Shown: positions 42,752 through 51,481 of the stretch, piece after piece | How positions within the stretch are numbered: position 1 is the stretch's first letter | How the letters are laid out: each line of letters starts with the position of its first letter | DNA from: Rhodococcus pyridinivorans | GTDB taxonomy: Bacteria > Actinomycetota > Actinomycetes > Mycobacteriales > Mycobacteriaceae | Assembly (NCBI RefSeq): GCF_900105195.1 | Contig: NZ_FNRX01000002.1 | Location: forward strand, 3,286,001-3,350,000 | Length of the DNA: 64,000 bases | Direction of reading: 5' to 3' | Position numbers and translations under genes: made by a program | Notes under the pieces: generated by a model | Told to the model about the DNA's origin: nothing | Seen by the model: the letters and a program-made list of their open reading frames with translations, nothing else | Databases searched by the model: none

Positions 42752-43894
42752 TCAGACGTTGAGGCCGCGCCCGATGACTTCCTTCATGATCTCGTTCGTG
42801 CCGCCGTAGATCTTCTGCACGCGGGCATCGAGGTACGCCTTGGCGACCGGGTACTCGCGCATGTAGCCGTAGCCACCGTGCAGCTGCAGGCAGCGGTCGA
42901 TCAGCTCGACCTGCTTGTCGGTGGTCCAGTACTTGGCCATCGCGGCCTCCTGGACGGTGAGCTTCTTCTCGTTGAGCAGCTCGATGCACCGGTCCACGAA
43001 CACCCGGGCCAGCTGGGTCTCGGTGGCGAGCTCGGCGAGCTCGAAGCGGGTGTTCTGGAACTTGCCGATCGGCTTGCCGAACGCCTTGCGGTCGCGGCAG
43101 TACTGGATCGTGTCGTCGAGCACGCGCTCCATCGCAGCAGCGGCGACGACGGCGATCGCGAGACGTTCCTGCGGCAGGTTCTGCATCAGGTAGATGAAGC
43201 CCATGCCCTCCTGGCCGAGGAGGTTGGCCGCCGGGACGCGAACGTCGTTGAAGCTGAGCTCCGCCGTGTCCTGAGCGTCGAGGCCGATCTTGTCGAGGTT
43301 GCGTCCCCGCTCGAAGCCCGGCATGCCGCGCTCGACGACGAGCAGCGAGAAGCCCTGGGCGCCCTTCTCCGGGTCGGTGCATGCGACGACGATCACCAGA
43401 TCGGAGTGGATGCCGTTGGTGATGAACGTCTTGGCGCCGTTGAGGATCCAGTCGTCACCGTCGCGCACCGCGCGGGTCTTGATGCCCTGCAGGTCGCTGC
43501 CGGTGCCCGGCTCTGTCATCGCGATGGCCGTGATCAGCTCACCCGAACAGAAGCCCGGGAGCCAACGCTTCTTCTGCTCCTCGTTGGCGAGCTCGAGCAG
43601 GTAGGGAGCGACGACATCGTTGTGCAGCATGAAGCCCAGACCGCTGAAGCCCAGCTTGGTGGTCTCCTCGGCCATGATGGCGTTGTAGCGGAAGTCGTCC
43701 ATGCCACCGCCGCCGTACTCCTCCGGCACCGCCATGCCGAGGAAGCCCTGCGCGCCGGCCTTCTTCCACACCTCACGGTCGACGATCTTGTCCTTCTCCC
43801 ACTGCTCGTGGAAGGGGGCCACCTCCTGTTCGAGGAACTTCCGGTACGACTCCCGGAAGAGGTCGTGCTCGGGCTCGAATAGGGTGCGTTGCAT
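42752..43894 (-). CDS. Acyl-CoA dehydrogenase, long-chain/isovaleryl type
   Basis: A 380-residue FAD enzyme of full family length. The flavin/substrate signature AMTEPGTGSDLQGIKTRA and the C-terminal LQLHGGYGYMREYPVAKAYLDARVQKI are split around the active site; IYGGTNEIMKEVIGRGL has Gly where medium-chain enzymes have the catalytic Glu, a trait of long-chain and isovaleryl-CoA dehydrogenases, whose base lies in helix G (here near AAAMERVLDDTI). It introduces the 2,3 double bond in fatty or branched acyl-CoA. The ATG at 43894 follows AGGAG. No neighbouring beta-oxidation gene is present. Confidence 0.88.
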   Translation of the reverse strand: MQRTLFEPEHDLFRESYRKFLEQEVAPFHEQWEKDKIVDREVWKKAGAQGFLGMAVPEEYGGGGMDDFRYNAIMAEETTKLGFSGLGFMLHNDVVAPYLLELANEEQKKRWLPGFCSGELITAIAMTEPGTGSDLQGIKTRAVRDGDDWILNGAKTFITNGIHSDLVIVVACTDPEKGAQGFSLLVVERGMPGFERGRNLDKIGLDAQDTAELSFNDVRVPAANLLGQEGMGFIYLMQNLPQERLAIAVVAAAAMERVLDDTIQYCRDRKAFGKPIGKFQNTRFELAELATETQLARVFVDRCIELLNEKKLTVQEAAMAKYWTTDKQVELIDRCLQLHGGYGYMREYPVAKAYLDARVQKIYGGTNEIMKEVIGRGLNV

Positions 43895-43922
43895 CTGCGC
43901 TCCTGTGTGAGACGTCGTTCGA

Positions 43923-43937
43923 CATACTCACGGTATG
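43923..43937. promoter_or_regulatory. Small dyad upstream of the acyl-CoA dehydrogenase
   Basis: CATAC-N5-GTATG (43923-43937), 29 bases before the start codon, could be a TetR-type operator. The short arms make this weak. The rest of the 171-bp gap to the permease end has no gene. Confidence 0.25.
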
Positions 43938-44065
43938 CAGACGAGGGCGCGGTGACGCTGACACAACCGAGCGCATTTTGTGACCCGGACGACCCCGGCG
44001 GGTACGCGTCGGTATCGAACGACCCGCGGGCACGGGTCGGTGTCGGCTGATGCGCCGGGTTCCGG

Positions 44066-45358
44066 TCAGCGGCGCAGATCCTCGAGTCTGCGCAGCAGCG
44101 GGTACGCGACGAGGATGCCGATCGAACCCCAGGCGATACCGCCGAGTTCGACCGAGCCGATCGACAAGGTCAGGTCGCCGATGCCGGCGACGAGCGCCGC
44201 GGCCGCGACCGTGAGGTTGACCGGATCCGTGAAGTCGACCTTCGCCTCCGTCCAGATGCGGACACCGAGGATGCCGATCAGGCCGTAGAGCACGAGGGTC
44301 GCGCCGCCGAGGACGCCCTCGGGCACGGTGAACACCAGCGCACCGAACTTCGGCGAGAAGGCCAGCACGACGGCGGTGACCGCCGCAACGGCGTATGCAG
44401 CGGTCGAGTACACGCGTGTGGCCGCCATGACGCCGATGTTCTCGGCATAGGTGGTCGTGCCCGAGCCGCCGCCCGCACCCGCGAGGGTGGTCGCAAGGCC
44501 GTCGGCGATGAGCGCATTGCCGGCCATGTCGTCGAGGTTTCGACCGGTCATCGCGGCGACCGCCTTGACGTGGCCTACGTTCTCCGCGACCAGCACGACG
44601 ACGACGGGCAGCGCCAACAGCACGACCGACAGTTCGAAGGTGGGGCCGTGCAGATCGGGCAGGCCGAACCACGCCGCGTCGCGCATGGCGTCGATGCGCT
44701 CGGACGCGATCGCCCCGGTGAACGCCGCGAAGATCCATCCGACGATCACACCGACGAGGATGCCGAGGCGGCCGAGCATGCCCGGGCCGACCACCGTCAC
44801 GAGCAGTGTGACCACGAGCGTGATCGTGGCGACGAGCGGTTGGGCTTCGAACGATCCGGTGGCCGTCGGCGCGAGGTTGAGGCCGATGAGGGCGACGATC
44901 GCCCCGGTGACCACCGGCGGCATGACCGCGTCGATGATGCGCGAACCCGCCGCCTTGACCACGAGGCCGACAAGCACCAGCACGATACCGACGGCGACGA
45001 TCCCGCCGAGCTGCGCTGCCGGACCGGAACCGGCCGAGGCGCTGAGCGGCGCGATGAACGCGAAAGACGAACCGAGATAGCTGGGCACCCGGCCGCGCGT
45101 GATGATCAGGAACAGCGCGGTGCCGATACCGGAGAACAGCAGCGTGGTCGTGACGGGGAAGCCCGTGATAGTCGGCACGAGCAGGGTGGCGCCGAACATC
45201 GCGATGACGTGCTGCATCCCGATGCCGATGGTGCGCGGCCACGACAGTCGCTCGTGCGGTGCGACCACCGCACCGGGGTTGATGCGACGTCCGTCGCCGT
45301 GCAGGGTCCAGCCGCGGCGTGTGGTCGTGCGTCCGGTCGTGTTCGCTCGTTCGGTCAC
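44066..45358 (-). CDS. Uracil/xanthine permease (NCS2 family)
   Basis: A 430-residue membrane protein with about 14 hydrophobic segments. NCS2 signatures include SYLGSSFAFIAPLSA, the ion/substrate region ENVGHVKAVAAMTGRNL, and the GGGSGTTTYAENIGVMAATRV loop typical of UraA-type proton symporters. It imports uracil or xanthine-like bases. The start is GTG at 45358. It lies downstream of ptsI on the same strand but is separated by a 108-bp gap filled with tandem repeats. No purine or pyrimidine catabolic gene is adjacent. Confidence 0.88.
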   Translation of the reverse strand: MTERANTTGRTTTRRGWTLHGDGRRINPGAVVAPHERLSWPRTIGIGMQHVIAMFGATLLVPTITGFPVTTTLLFSGIGTALFLIITRGRVPSYLGSSFAFIAPLSASAGSGPAAQLGGIVAVGIVLVLVGLVVKAAGSRIIDAVMPPVVTGAIVALIGLNLAPTATGSFEAQPLVATITLVVTLLVTVVGPGMLGRLGILVGVIVGWIFAAFTGAIASERIDAMRDAAWFGLPDLHGPTFELSVVLLALPVVVVLVAENVGHVKAVAAMTGRNLDDMAGNALIADGLATTLAGAGGGSGTTTYAENIGVMAATRVYSTAAYAVAAVTAVVLAFSPKFGALVFTVPEGVLGGATLVLYGLIGILGVRIWTEAKVDFTDPVNLTVAAAALVAGIGDLTLSIGSVELGGIAWGSIGILVAYPLLRRLEDLRR

Positions 45359-45390
45359 GACAGGTCATCGTAGAACCGGCAGCCTCATCG

Positions 45391-45459
45391 GCGTAGAACA
45401 GACCGCCCCGGCCGCGTAGAACAGGCCGTCCCGGCCGCGTAGAACAGGCCGTCCCGGCC
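45391..45459. repeat. 23-bp tandem repeat, 3 copies, after the ptsI stop
   Basis: Three 23-bp units start at 45391, 45414 and 45437; the last two are identical (GCGTAGAACAGGCCGTCCCG then GCC) and the first has two changes. A degenerate fourth copy is visible near 45370-45385. The array begins eight bases beyond the ptsI stop codon and fills most of the ptsI-permease gap. Confidence 0.9.
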
Positions 45460-45466
45460 GCGCCGC

Positions 45467-47134
45467 TCAGTCCAGCAGTTTCGCTGCCACGGCACGTGCC
45501 GCGACGGGGTCGTCGCTCGCGAGGACCGCCTCGGCCGCCTCACGGCAACGGTCCATCGGGACCGAGGAGAGCCGGGCGCCGACACCCGTCACCGCCGACG
45601 CGGCGCACGACAGGGACGTCACGCCCATTCCGGTCAGGACGCAGGCGAGGAGCGGGTCGGCCGCCGCCTCGCCGCACACCCCCACCGGCTTGCTCGCGGC
45701 CGCCCCGGCCTGCGCCGCGCGGGCCACGAGTGCGAGCACCGCGGGCTGCCACGGGTCGGTGAGTGCGGCCAGCTGCGGCGACATCCGATCGGCCGCCATC
45801 GTGTACTGGGCGAGGTCGTTGGTGCCGATCGACAGGAAGTCCAGGTGTTCGAGCAACCGATCGGCGAGCAGCGCCGCGGACGGAACCTCGATCATGACGC
45901 CGGAAGACAGCCCGCGCTCGCGCACCCGCGCGGCGAAATCGGCCGCCTCCGAGACGGTCGCCACCATCGGTGCCATGACCCACGGCATGGCGCCGGTGCG
46001 CGAGGCCGCGGCGGCCACCGCGTCGAGCTGACGATCGAGGACTCCCGGCGCCGTGGTCGTGATGCGGATACCGCGGACGCCGAGGGCGGGATTGTGTTCG
46101 TCGGGGTGGTTGGCGAACCGGAGGGGCTTGTCGGAGCCGGCGTCGAGGGTCCGCAGGACGACCTTCCGTCCCTCGAACGCCTCGAAGACCTCTGCATAGA
46201 TGTCGGCCTGCTCGTCCACCGTCGGTTCGGTGTCGCGGTCGAGGAAACACAACTCGGTGCGGAACAGTCCGACGCCCTGCGCCGGCGTCCGGCGCGCCGC
46301 ACGGGCACCCGATCCGTCCTGCACGTTGGCGAGGATCTCGACCGGGTGACCGTCGGCGGTGGCGCCGGGACCGGACCAGCCCGCCACCCGCTCGCGCTCG
46401 ACGCGGTCGCGTTCGACCTCGGCTGCGGCCTCGGCGCTGTCCGGGGAGATCACGATCCGGCCCGTCGCGCCGTCGACCAGCACCTCGGTGCCGGCAGGGA
46501 CGTCGTCGAGACCTGCCACCGCGACGACACACGGGATGCCGAGCTGGCGCGCGATGATCGCGGTGTGGCTCGTGGGTCCTCCGAGGGAGGTGGCCAGCGC
46601 GACGACGACGGACGGGTCGAGTCCGGCGGTGTCGGCGGGTGCGAGATCGGCCGCGAGGAGCACGGACGGCGAATCGGGCATCTCGAGACCGGGTTCGGGG
46701 GCGCCCTGCAGTTCGGCGATCACGCGGTCGCGGATGTCGAGCAGGTCGGTGACCCGCTCGGACTGCAGCCCGCCCATCTTCTCGAACAGGGCCGCGAACT
46801 GGTCGGTGGCGGCGACGGTGGCACCGACCGCGTCGGACCCGGACCGGATCTTCGTCGCGGTCGCCCCGCGCCAGGCGCGGTCCTCGACCAGCACAGCGGT
46901 GGCTTGGAGCACTTCTGCCGCGGCACCCGATGCACGCGAGGCGCGGGCGCGCAGCCGCTCGGCCACGACCTTCGCGGCGTCCTCGAACCGGCCCACCTCG
47001 GCCTCGCGCGCCGTGTCGGGGATCGAGGCGCCCTGCGCCGGGACCACAGGACGCGCGACGGGACGGATGACCGGCCCGTATCCGATACCGGGGACGACGG
47101 GGGTGCCGTGCAGGACGGACGCCGACTGCTCCAT
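45467..47134 (-). CDS. ptsI: Phosphoenolpyruvate-protein phosphotransferase (Enzyme I)
   Basis: A 555-residue Enzyme I of the phosphotransferase system. It takes phosphate from PEP onto His190 (TSLGGPTSHTAIIARQ) and passes it to HPr (ptsH, 4 kb away). The PEP-binding barrel has GVGLFRTELCFLDR, MIEVPSAALLADRL, SIGTNDLAQYTMAADR, and the catalytic Cys in VGVCGEAAADP. It is transcribed divergently from fruR through a shared promoter-operator, so expression should follow fructose availability. Confidence 0.95.
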   Translation of the reverse strand: MEQSASVLHGTPVVPGIGYGPVIRPVARPVVPAQGASIPDTAREAEVGRFEDAAKVVAERLRARASRASGAAAEVLQATAVLVEDRAWRGATATKIRSGSDAVGATVAATDQFAALFEKMGGLQSERVTDLLDIRDRVIAELQGAPEPGLEMPDSPSVLLAADLAPADTAGLDPSVVVALATSLGGPTSHTAIIARQLGIPCVVAVAGLDDVPAGTEVLVDGATGRIVISPDSAEAAAEVERDRVERERVAGWSGPGATADGHPVEILANVQDGSGARAARRTPAQGVGLFRTELCFLDRDTEPTVDEQADIYAEVFEAFEGRKVVLRTLDAGSDKPLRFANHPDEHNPALGVRGIRITTTAPGVLDRQLDAVAAAASRTGAMPWVMAPMVATVSEAADFAARVRERGLSSGVMIEVPSAALLADRLLEHLDFLSIGTNDLAQYTMAADRMSPQLAALTDPWQPAVLALVARAAQAGAAASKPVGVCGEAAADPLLACVLTGMGVTSLSCAASAVTGVGARLSSVPMDRCREAAEAVLASDDPVAARAVAAKLLD

Positions 47135-47169
47135 GGAGATCTCCTCACCGCAGTAGTTCGTTGTGACTC

Positions 47170-47215
47170 AGATTACTCGGAAGCCTTGACATGTCAACAC
47201 GGACGGGCGTAAAAC
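47170..47215. promoter_or_regulatory. Symmetrical divergent promoter between ptsI and fruR
   Basis: TTGACATGTCAA (47186-47197) is a perfect 12-bp palindrome that gives an ideal -35 TTGACA on each strand. For ptsI the -10 is TAATCT (47175-47170) at 16-bp spacing. For fruR a -10 such as TAAAAC (47210-47215) lies at 18 bp. Confidence 0.65.
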
Positions 47216-47236
47216 AACATAAACCAACATTGTTTT
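47211..47236. promoter_or_regulatory. Probable FruR operator
   Basis: AAAACAA (47211-47217) and TTGTTTT (47230-47236) form a perfect inverted repeat, with AACAACAT and ACCAACAT as direct copies inside. It overlaps the fruR -10 region. AT-rich A/C tracts of this type are bound by DeoR-type sugar repressors. Confidence 0.55.
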
Positions 47237-47267
47237 CCCCACAGATCGGGTACCCCCAGGAGTGTCG

Positions 47268-48035
47268 GTGTACGCAGAGGAACGGCAGCAGGCGATCGCA
47301 GCACTGGTGGCGGCACGTGGCCGCGTGTCGGTCGCAGTGCTCGCCGACCGGTACGGCGTCACCACCGAGACCGTGCGCCGCGACCTCGCACACCTCGAAC
47401 GCCTGGGGCTCGTGCGGCGGGTTCACGGCGGCGCGATCCCGGCCGCCTCGCTCTCGGTGGCCGAGCCTGCCCTCTCCGAGCGCGAACACACCCGCGCCGA
47501 ACACAAGGACCGCATCGCCGCCGCCGCGACGTCCTTCCTCCCGCCGTCCGGCGGAAGCGTGCTCTTCGACGCCGGCACCACGACCGGCAGGATCGTCGGA
47601 GCGCTGCCGCCCGAGCTCGACCTCACCGTCGTCACCAACTCGGTGCCGATCGCCGCGCGCCTCGCCGCAATGAGCACCGTGCAGCTGCACCTGCTCGGCG
47701 GTCGCGTCCGCGGTGTCACGCAGGCCGCGGTGGGTGCCGAGGCCCTCGCCACCTTGTCGACGGTGCACGTCGACGTGGCCTTCATCGGCACCAACGCGCT
47801 GAGCATCGACCACGGCCTGTCCACCCCCGACGCCGACGAGGCCGCGGTCAAGCGCGCGATGGTGCGCACCGCCGACCGGGTCGTCGTGGTCGCCGATTCG
47901 TCGAAGGTCGGTCGGCGCAATCTGCTGAGCTTCGCGTCGCTCGAACCGATCGACGTTCTGGTCACCGACACCGATCTCGACGACACCGACCGTCGGCAAC
48001 TCATCGAACACGGAATCGAGGTGGTGACGACATGA
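47268..48035 (+). CDS. fruR: DeoR-family regulator of fructose PTS genes
   Basis: A 255-residue DeoR-type repressor. The helix-turn-helix lies at residues 4-57 (YAEERQQAIAALV, GVTTETVRRDLAHLE), and the sugar-phosphate sensor domain contains DAGTTTGRIVGALP, VVTNSVPIAARLA and DVAFIGTNALS. The likely inducer is fructose 1-phosphate or 1,6-bisphosphate. The GTG at 47268 (VYAEERQQ) has AGGAG five bases upstream; the GTG at 47262 overlaps that AGGAG. Its stop overlaps the fruK ATG (ATGA). Confidence 0.88.
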   Translation: MYAEERQQAIAALVAARGRVSVAVLADRYGVTTETVRRDLAHLERLGLVRRVHGGAIPAASLSVAEPALSEREHTRAEHKDRIAAAATSFLPPSGGSVLFDAGTTTGRIVGALPPELDLTVVTNSVPIAARLAAMSTVQLHLLGGRVRGVTQAAVGAEALATLSTVHVDVAFIGTNALSIDHGLSTPDADEAAVKRAMVRTADRVVVVADSSKVGRRNLLSFASLEPIDVLVTDTDLDDTDRRQLIEHGIEVVTT

Positions 48036-49021
48036 TCGTCACGCTCACGGCCAACCCCAGTCTCGATCGCACGGTCGGGCTGACGGGCCCGCTCGAGCGC
48101 GGGAAGGTGCATCGCACCGAGCGATCCACCGTCGATCCGGGCGGCAAGGGGATCAACGTCGCGCGTGTGCTGCACGCCGCGACGACCGAGGTCGTCGCCG
48201 TTCTCCCGGCCAACGCCGGCGATCCTCTGCTCGCCGCGCTGGACGAGCAGGGCATCGCCCATCGGGCCGTGCCCACCTCCGGGCCGACGCGCAACAACAT
48301 CACCGTCGCCGAACCCGACGGCACCACGACCAAACTCAACGAACCCGGAACCCCCTGCACCGGAAGCACACTCGGCGAGTTGCACGCAGTCCTGCTGGAA
48401 TGCGCGCAGGGAGCCGCGTGGACCGTCCTGTCCGGTTCTCTTCCTCCCGGTGTGCCCGAGTCGTGGTATGCCGATCTCGTGGGTGCCCTGCGCGGTCTCG
48501 GATGCCGCATCGCGGTCGACACCTCCGAGCGGCCACTGCTCGCCCTCGCCGAGCGGTTCCCCGCGGCGGCCCCGGACGTGATCAAGCCGAACGCCGACGA
48601 ACTGGCCCAGCTCACCGGCGCGGACGCCCACGAACTCGAATCCGGCGCCGCCGCAGGAGACGTCGGCGCCGTGGTCGACGCGGGACGGGTGCTGGTGGAA
48701 CGCGGGGTCGGCGCGGTACTCGCGACCCTCGGCGGTGCGGGCGCGGTGCTGGTCACCGCCACCGGCGCGTGGCGGGCCACCGCCGACGACGTCACGGTCC
48801 GCAGCACGGTCGGCGCGGGCGACTCGTCGCTCGCCGGATATCTGCTCGCCGAGCAGGCCGGTCACACCCCCGACGAGTGCCTGCGCCTCGCCGTGGCGTA
48901 CGGAACCGCAGCCGTCATGCTCCCCGGAACAGCCCTGCCCACACCCGATTCCGTCGATCCATCCCGAGTGCACGTCACCGACGTCCACCGCCGACCCCGA
49001 CCGCTCCCCTCCCACTCCTAA
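48032..49021 (+). CDS. fruK: 1-phosphofructokinase
   Basis: A 329-residue PfkB-family kinase that converts fructose 1-phosphate to fructose 1,6-bisphosphate with ATP. The N-terminal LTANPSLDRTV and STVDPGGKGINVARVL bind substrate, and the C-terminal RSTVGAGDSSLAGYLLA contains the catalytic Asp. It overlaps fruR by four bases (ATGA) and precedes fruA by 8 bp, so the three form one operon. Confidence 0.93.
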   Translation: MIVTLTANPSLDRTVGLTGPLERGKVHRTERSTVDPGGKGINVARVLHAATTEVVAVLPANAGDPLLAALDEQGIAHRAVPTSGPTRNNITVAEPDGTTTKLNEPGTPCTGSTLGELHAVLLECAQGAAWTVLSGSLPPGVPESWYADLVGALRGLGCRIAVDTSERPLLALAERFPAAAPDVIKPNADELAQLTGADAHELESGAAAGDVGAVVDAGRVLVERGVGAVLATLGGAGAVLVTATGAWRATADDVTVRSTVGAGDSSLAGYLLAEQAGHTPDECLRLAVAYGTAAVMLPGTALPTPDSVDPSRVHVTDVHRRPRPLPSHS

Positions 49022-49029
49022 GGAACGTC

Positions 49030-51120
49030 ATGTCCGACACCACCTCCGGCTCCGCAGGCGGTTCCTCGATCATCGGCACGGAACTCGTCTCGCTCGATGT
49101 AGACCTGGGATCCGACAAGAACTCCGTCATCGCCGCGCTCGCCGAGCGTCTCGCAGCGAACGGTCGCGCATCCGACGCCGACGCACTCACCGCGGCCGTT
49201 CTCGAACGGGAGGCCAAGTCCGCCACCGGCCTTCCCGGCGGGATCGCGATCCCGCACGCACGCAGCGAAGCGGTGACCACGCCGTCGCTCGGTTTCGCCC
49301 GGCTGTCCCCGAAGGCCGACTTCGGTGCGCCCGACGGACCCGCCGACCTCGTCTTCCTCATTGCCGCGCCCGAAGGTGCGGGCGGCGACCACATGAAGCT
49401 GCTCACCGCTCTCGCTCGTGCACTCGTGCGCCCGGACTTCGTCGCGTCGCTGCGCGCGGCCGCGTCCGCGGACGAGGTCATCGCGCTGGTCGAGGACGTC
49501 CTCCCGCCCCGACCGGAGTCGTCGGGCAGCGCTCCTGCCGGCTCGACCGCAGCGCCGGAACAGCCGTCACCGACAGCCGCTGCGAAGCCGGCGGTCGCGC
49601 CTCCGCAGAGCGCGGAACAGCCCGGAGGCCGCACGATCGTCGCGGTCACCGCGTGCCCGACCGGTATCGCGCACACCTACATGGCCGCCGATGCGCTGGC
49701 CGCCGCCGGTGAACGCGCGGGCGTGACGGTCCGGGTGGAGACGCAGGGATCGAGCGGCAGCACTCCCCTGCCCCCCGACGTGATCGCCGGCGCCGACGCC
49801 GTCATCTTCGCCACCGACGTGGGGGTCAAGGGCCGCGAACGGTTCGCCGGGAAGCCCGTGATCGCATCGGGCGTGAAGCGCGCGATCAACGAACCGGACA
49901 CCATGGTCGACGAGGCCCTGCGGGCCGCCACCGATCCGTCCGCACGCACCGTCGAGGGCACCGCGGGCGCCCCGGCGGGTGAGTCGGAGAGCGGCAGCGA
50001 CCTCGGTTGGGGTACCCGGCTGCGGCAGATCCTGCTCACCGGTGTGAGTTACATGATCCCGTTCGTCGCGGCCGGTGGTCTGCTCATCGCTCTGGGCTTC
50101 CTGCTCGCCGGTCCCGACATCACCGACTCGGCCGCCGACATCGTCCTCGACAACACGCTCACCAACCTTCCCGAGGGTGGGCTCGGCACTTATCTCGGTG
50201 CGGTGCTGTACCAGATCGGCTCGTTGGCGTTCTCGTTCCTCGTCCCGGCACTGGCCGGGTACATCGCCTTCGCGATCGCGGACCGTCCGGGTCTGGCTCC
50301 GGGCTTCACCGCCGGTGCGGTGGCCGTCTTCGTCGGCGCCGGTTTCATCGGCGGTCTGGTCGGCGGCATCATCGCCGGCTTCGCGGCCCTGTGGGTCGGC
50401 CGTATCCCGCTGCCCACTTGGGCTCGTGGCCTGATGCCTGTGGTGATCATCCCGCTGCTCGCGAGCCTGATCGTCGGTGGGCTCATGTTCCTGCTGCTCG
50501 GTCGCCCGCTCGCCGCGATCACGACCGGTCTCACCGACTGGCTCAACGGTCTGTCCGGTGGTTCCGCGGTGCTGCTCGGTGCGATCCTCGGCCTGATGAT
50601 GTGCTTCGACCTCGGCGGACCGGTCAACAAGGCCGCCTACGCCTTCGCGGTCGCGGGTCTCGACGTCGCCAACACCGGTTCGCTCGAGATCATGGCGGCG
50701 GTCATGGCCGCCGGTATGGTTCCGCCGCTCGCCATGGCACTGTCGTCGCTGGTGCGTCCGCGTCTCTACAGCACGGCCGAACGCGAGAACGGCAAGGCCG
50801 CCTGGCTGCTCGGTGCATCGTTCATCTCGGAGGGCGCCATCCCGTTCGCGGCGGCCGACCCGTTCCGGGTCATCCCGTCGATGATGCTCGGCGGCGCCGT
50901 GACCGGCGGCATCGTCATGGCGACGGGTGTCACGCTCACCGCTCCCCACGGCGGATTGTTCGTGCTGTTCGCGATGGACCGCGTCGTGTGGTTCCTGATC
51001 GCACTGGCAGCCGGTACGGTGGTCGCCGCACTCGCGGTCAGTATCGCCAAGTCGATCACGCGTCCCGCCCGGGTTGCCGCCGACGAGGCGAACCCCCAGC
51101 CCGTAGCGGCACGCTCCTGA
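49030..51120 (+). CDS. fruA: Fructose-specific PTS permease, EIIABC fusion
   Basis: A 696-residue protein. EIIA (about residues 10-155) carries the phospho-acceptor His76 in GGIAIPHARSE. After a Pro/Ala linker comes EIIB (about 200-300) with the phospho-Cys209 in VAVTACPTGIAHTYMAADA. EIIC (about 335-680) has 8-10 membrane helices. It imports fructose as fructose 1-phosphate. The ATG at 49030 follows AAGGAAC. The stop codon lies in the first unit of a 20-bp tandem repeat. Confidence 0.94.
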   Translation: MSDTTSGSAGGSSIIGTELVSLDVDLGSDKNSVIAALAERLAANGRASDADALTAAVLEREAKSATGLPGGIAIPHARSEAVTTPSLGFARLSPKADFGAPDGPADLVFLIAAPEGAGGDHMKLLTALARALVRPDFVASLRAAASADEVIALVEDVLPPRPESSGSAPAGSTAAPEQPSPTAAAKPAVAPPQSAEQPGGRTIVAVTACPTGIAHTYMAADALAAAGERAGVTVRVETQGSSGSTPLPPDVIAGADAVIFATDVGVKGRERFAGKPVIASGVKRAINEPDTMVDEALRAATDPSARTVEGTAGAPAGESESGSDLGWGTRLRQILLTGVSYMIPFVAAGGLLIALGFLLAGPDITDSAADIVLDNTLTNLPEGGLGTYLGAVLYQIGSLAFSFLVPALAGYIAFAIADRPGLAPGFTAGAVAVFVGAGFIGGLVGGIIAGFAALWVGRIPLPTWARGLMPVVIIPLLASLIVGGLMFLLLGRPLAAITTGLTDWLNGLSGGSAVLLGAILGLMMCFDLGGPVNKAAYAFAVAGLDVANTGSLEIMAAVMAAGMVPPLAMALSSLVRPRLYSTAERENGKAAWLLGASFISEGAIPFAAADPFRVIPSMMLGGAVTGGIVMATGVTLTAPHGGLFVLFAMDRVVWFLIALAAGTVVAALAVSIAKSITRPARVAADEANPQPVAARS

Positions 51121-51180
51121 TCACAGCGGCACGCTCCTGATCACAGCGGCACGCTCCTGATCACAGCGGCACGCGCCTGA
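51117..51180. repeat. 20-bp tandem repeat over the fruA stop codon
   Basis: CTGATCACAGCGGCACGCTC repeats at 51117, 51137 and 51157 (one mismatch in the third), with a partial copy in the last fruA codons (51105-51116) and a CTGAT start of another at 51177. Every unit holds TGATCA, giving a TGA on both strands. It occupies most of the fruA-ptsH gap. Confidence 0.9.
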
Positions 51181-51223
51181 TCTACCCAACTTCCTGCACT
51201 TCCCCACCACGAAGGAGATTCCC

Positions 51224-51481
51224 ATGCCCAGCACCACCGTTGCCGTCGGTTCGTCCATCGGCCTGCACGCCCGTCCTGCAGGGATCATCGCCGAGGCCGT
51301 GGTCGCGGCCGGTGTCCCCGTGACCCTCGCGGTCGACGGCGGCGAGCCCGTCGACGCCGGTTCGGCCCTGATGATCATGACGCTCGGCGCAGAAAAGGGC
51401 ACGCAGGTCACGATCTCGTGCGATGACGACGCGGTCCTCGCGCAGGTCGCGGAGCTGGTCGCCGCGGACCTCGACGCCTGA
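51224..51481 (+). CDS. ptsH: Phosphocarrier protein HPr
   Basis: An 85-residue HPr of normal length. His15 in SSIGLHARPAG accepts phosphate from Enzyme I and passes it to the EIIA domain of FruA. The region SALMIMTLGA has a Ser at the place of the regulatory Ser46; HPr kinase is not known in this group, so its role is doubtful. AAGGAG precedes the ATG at good spacing. It is the last gene of the fru cluster. Confidence 0.95.
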   Translation: MPSTTVAVGSSIGLHARPAGIIAEAVVAAGVPVTLAVDGGEPVDAGSALMIMTLGAEKGTQVTISCDDDAVLAQVAELVAADLDA

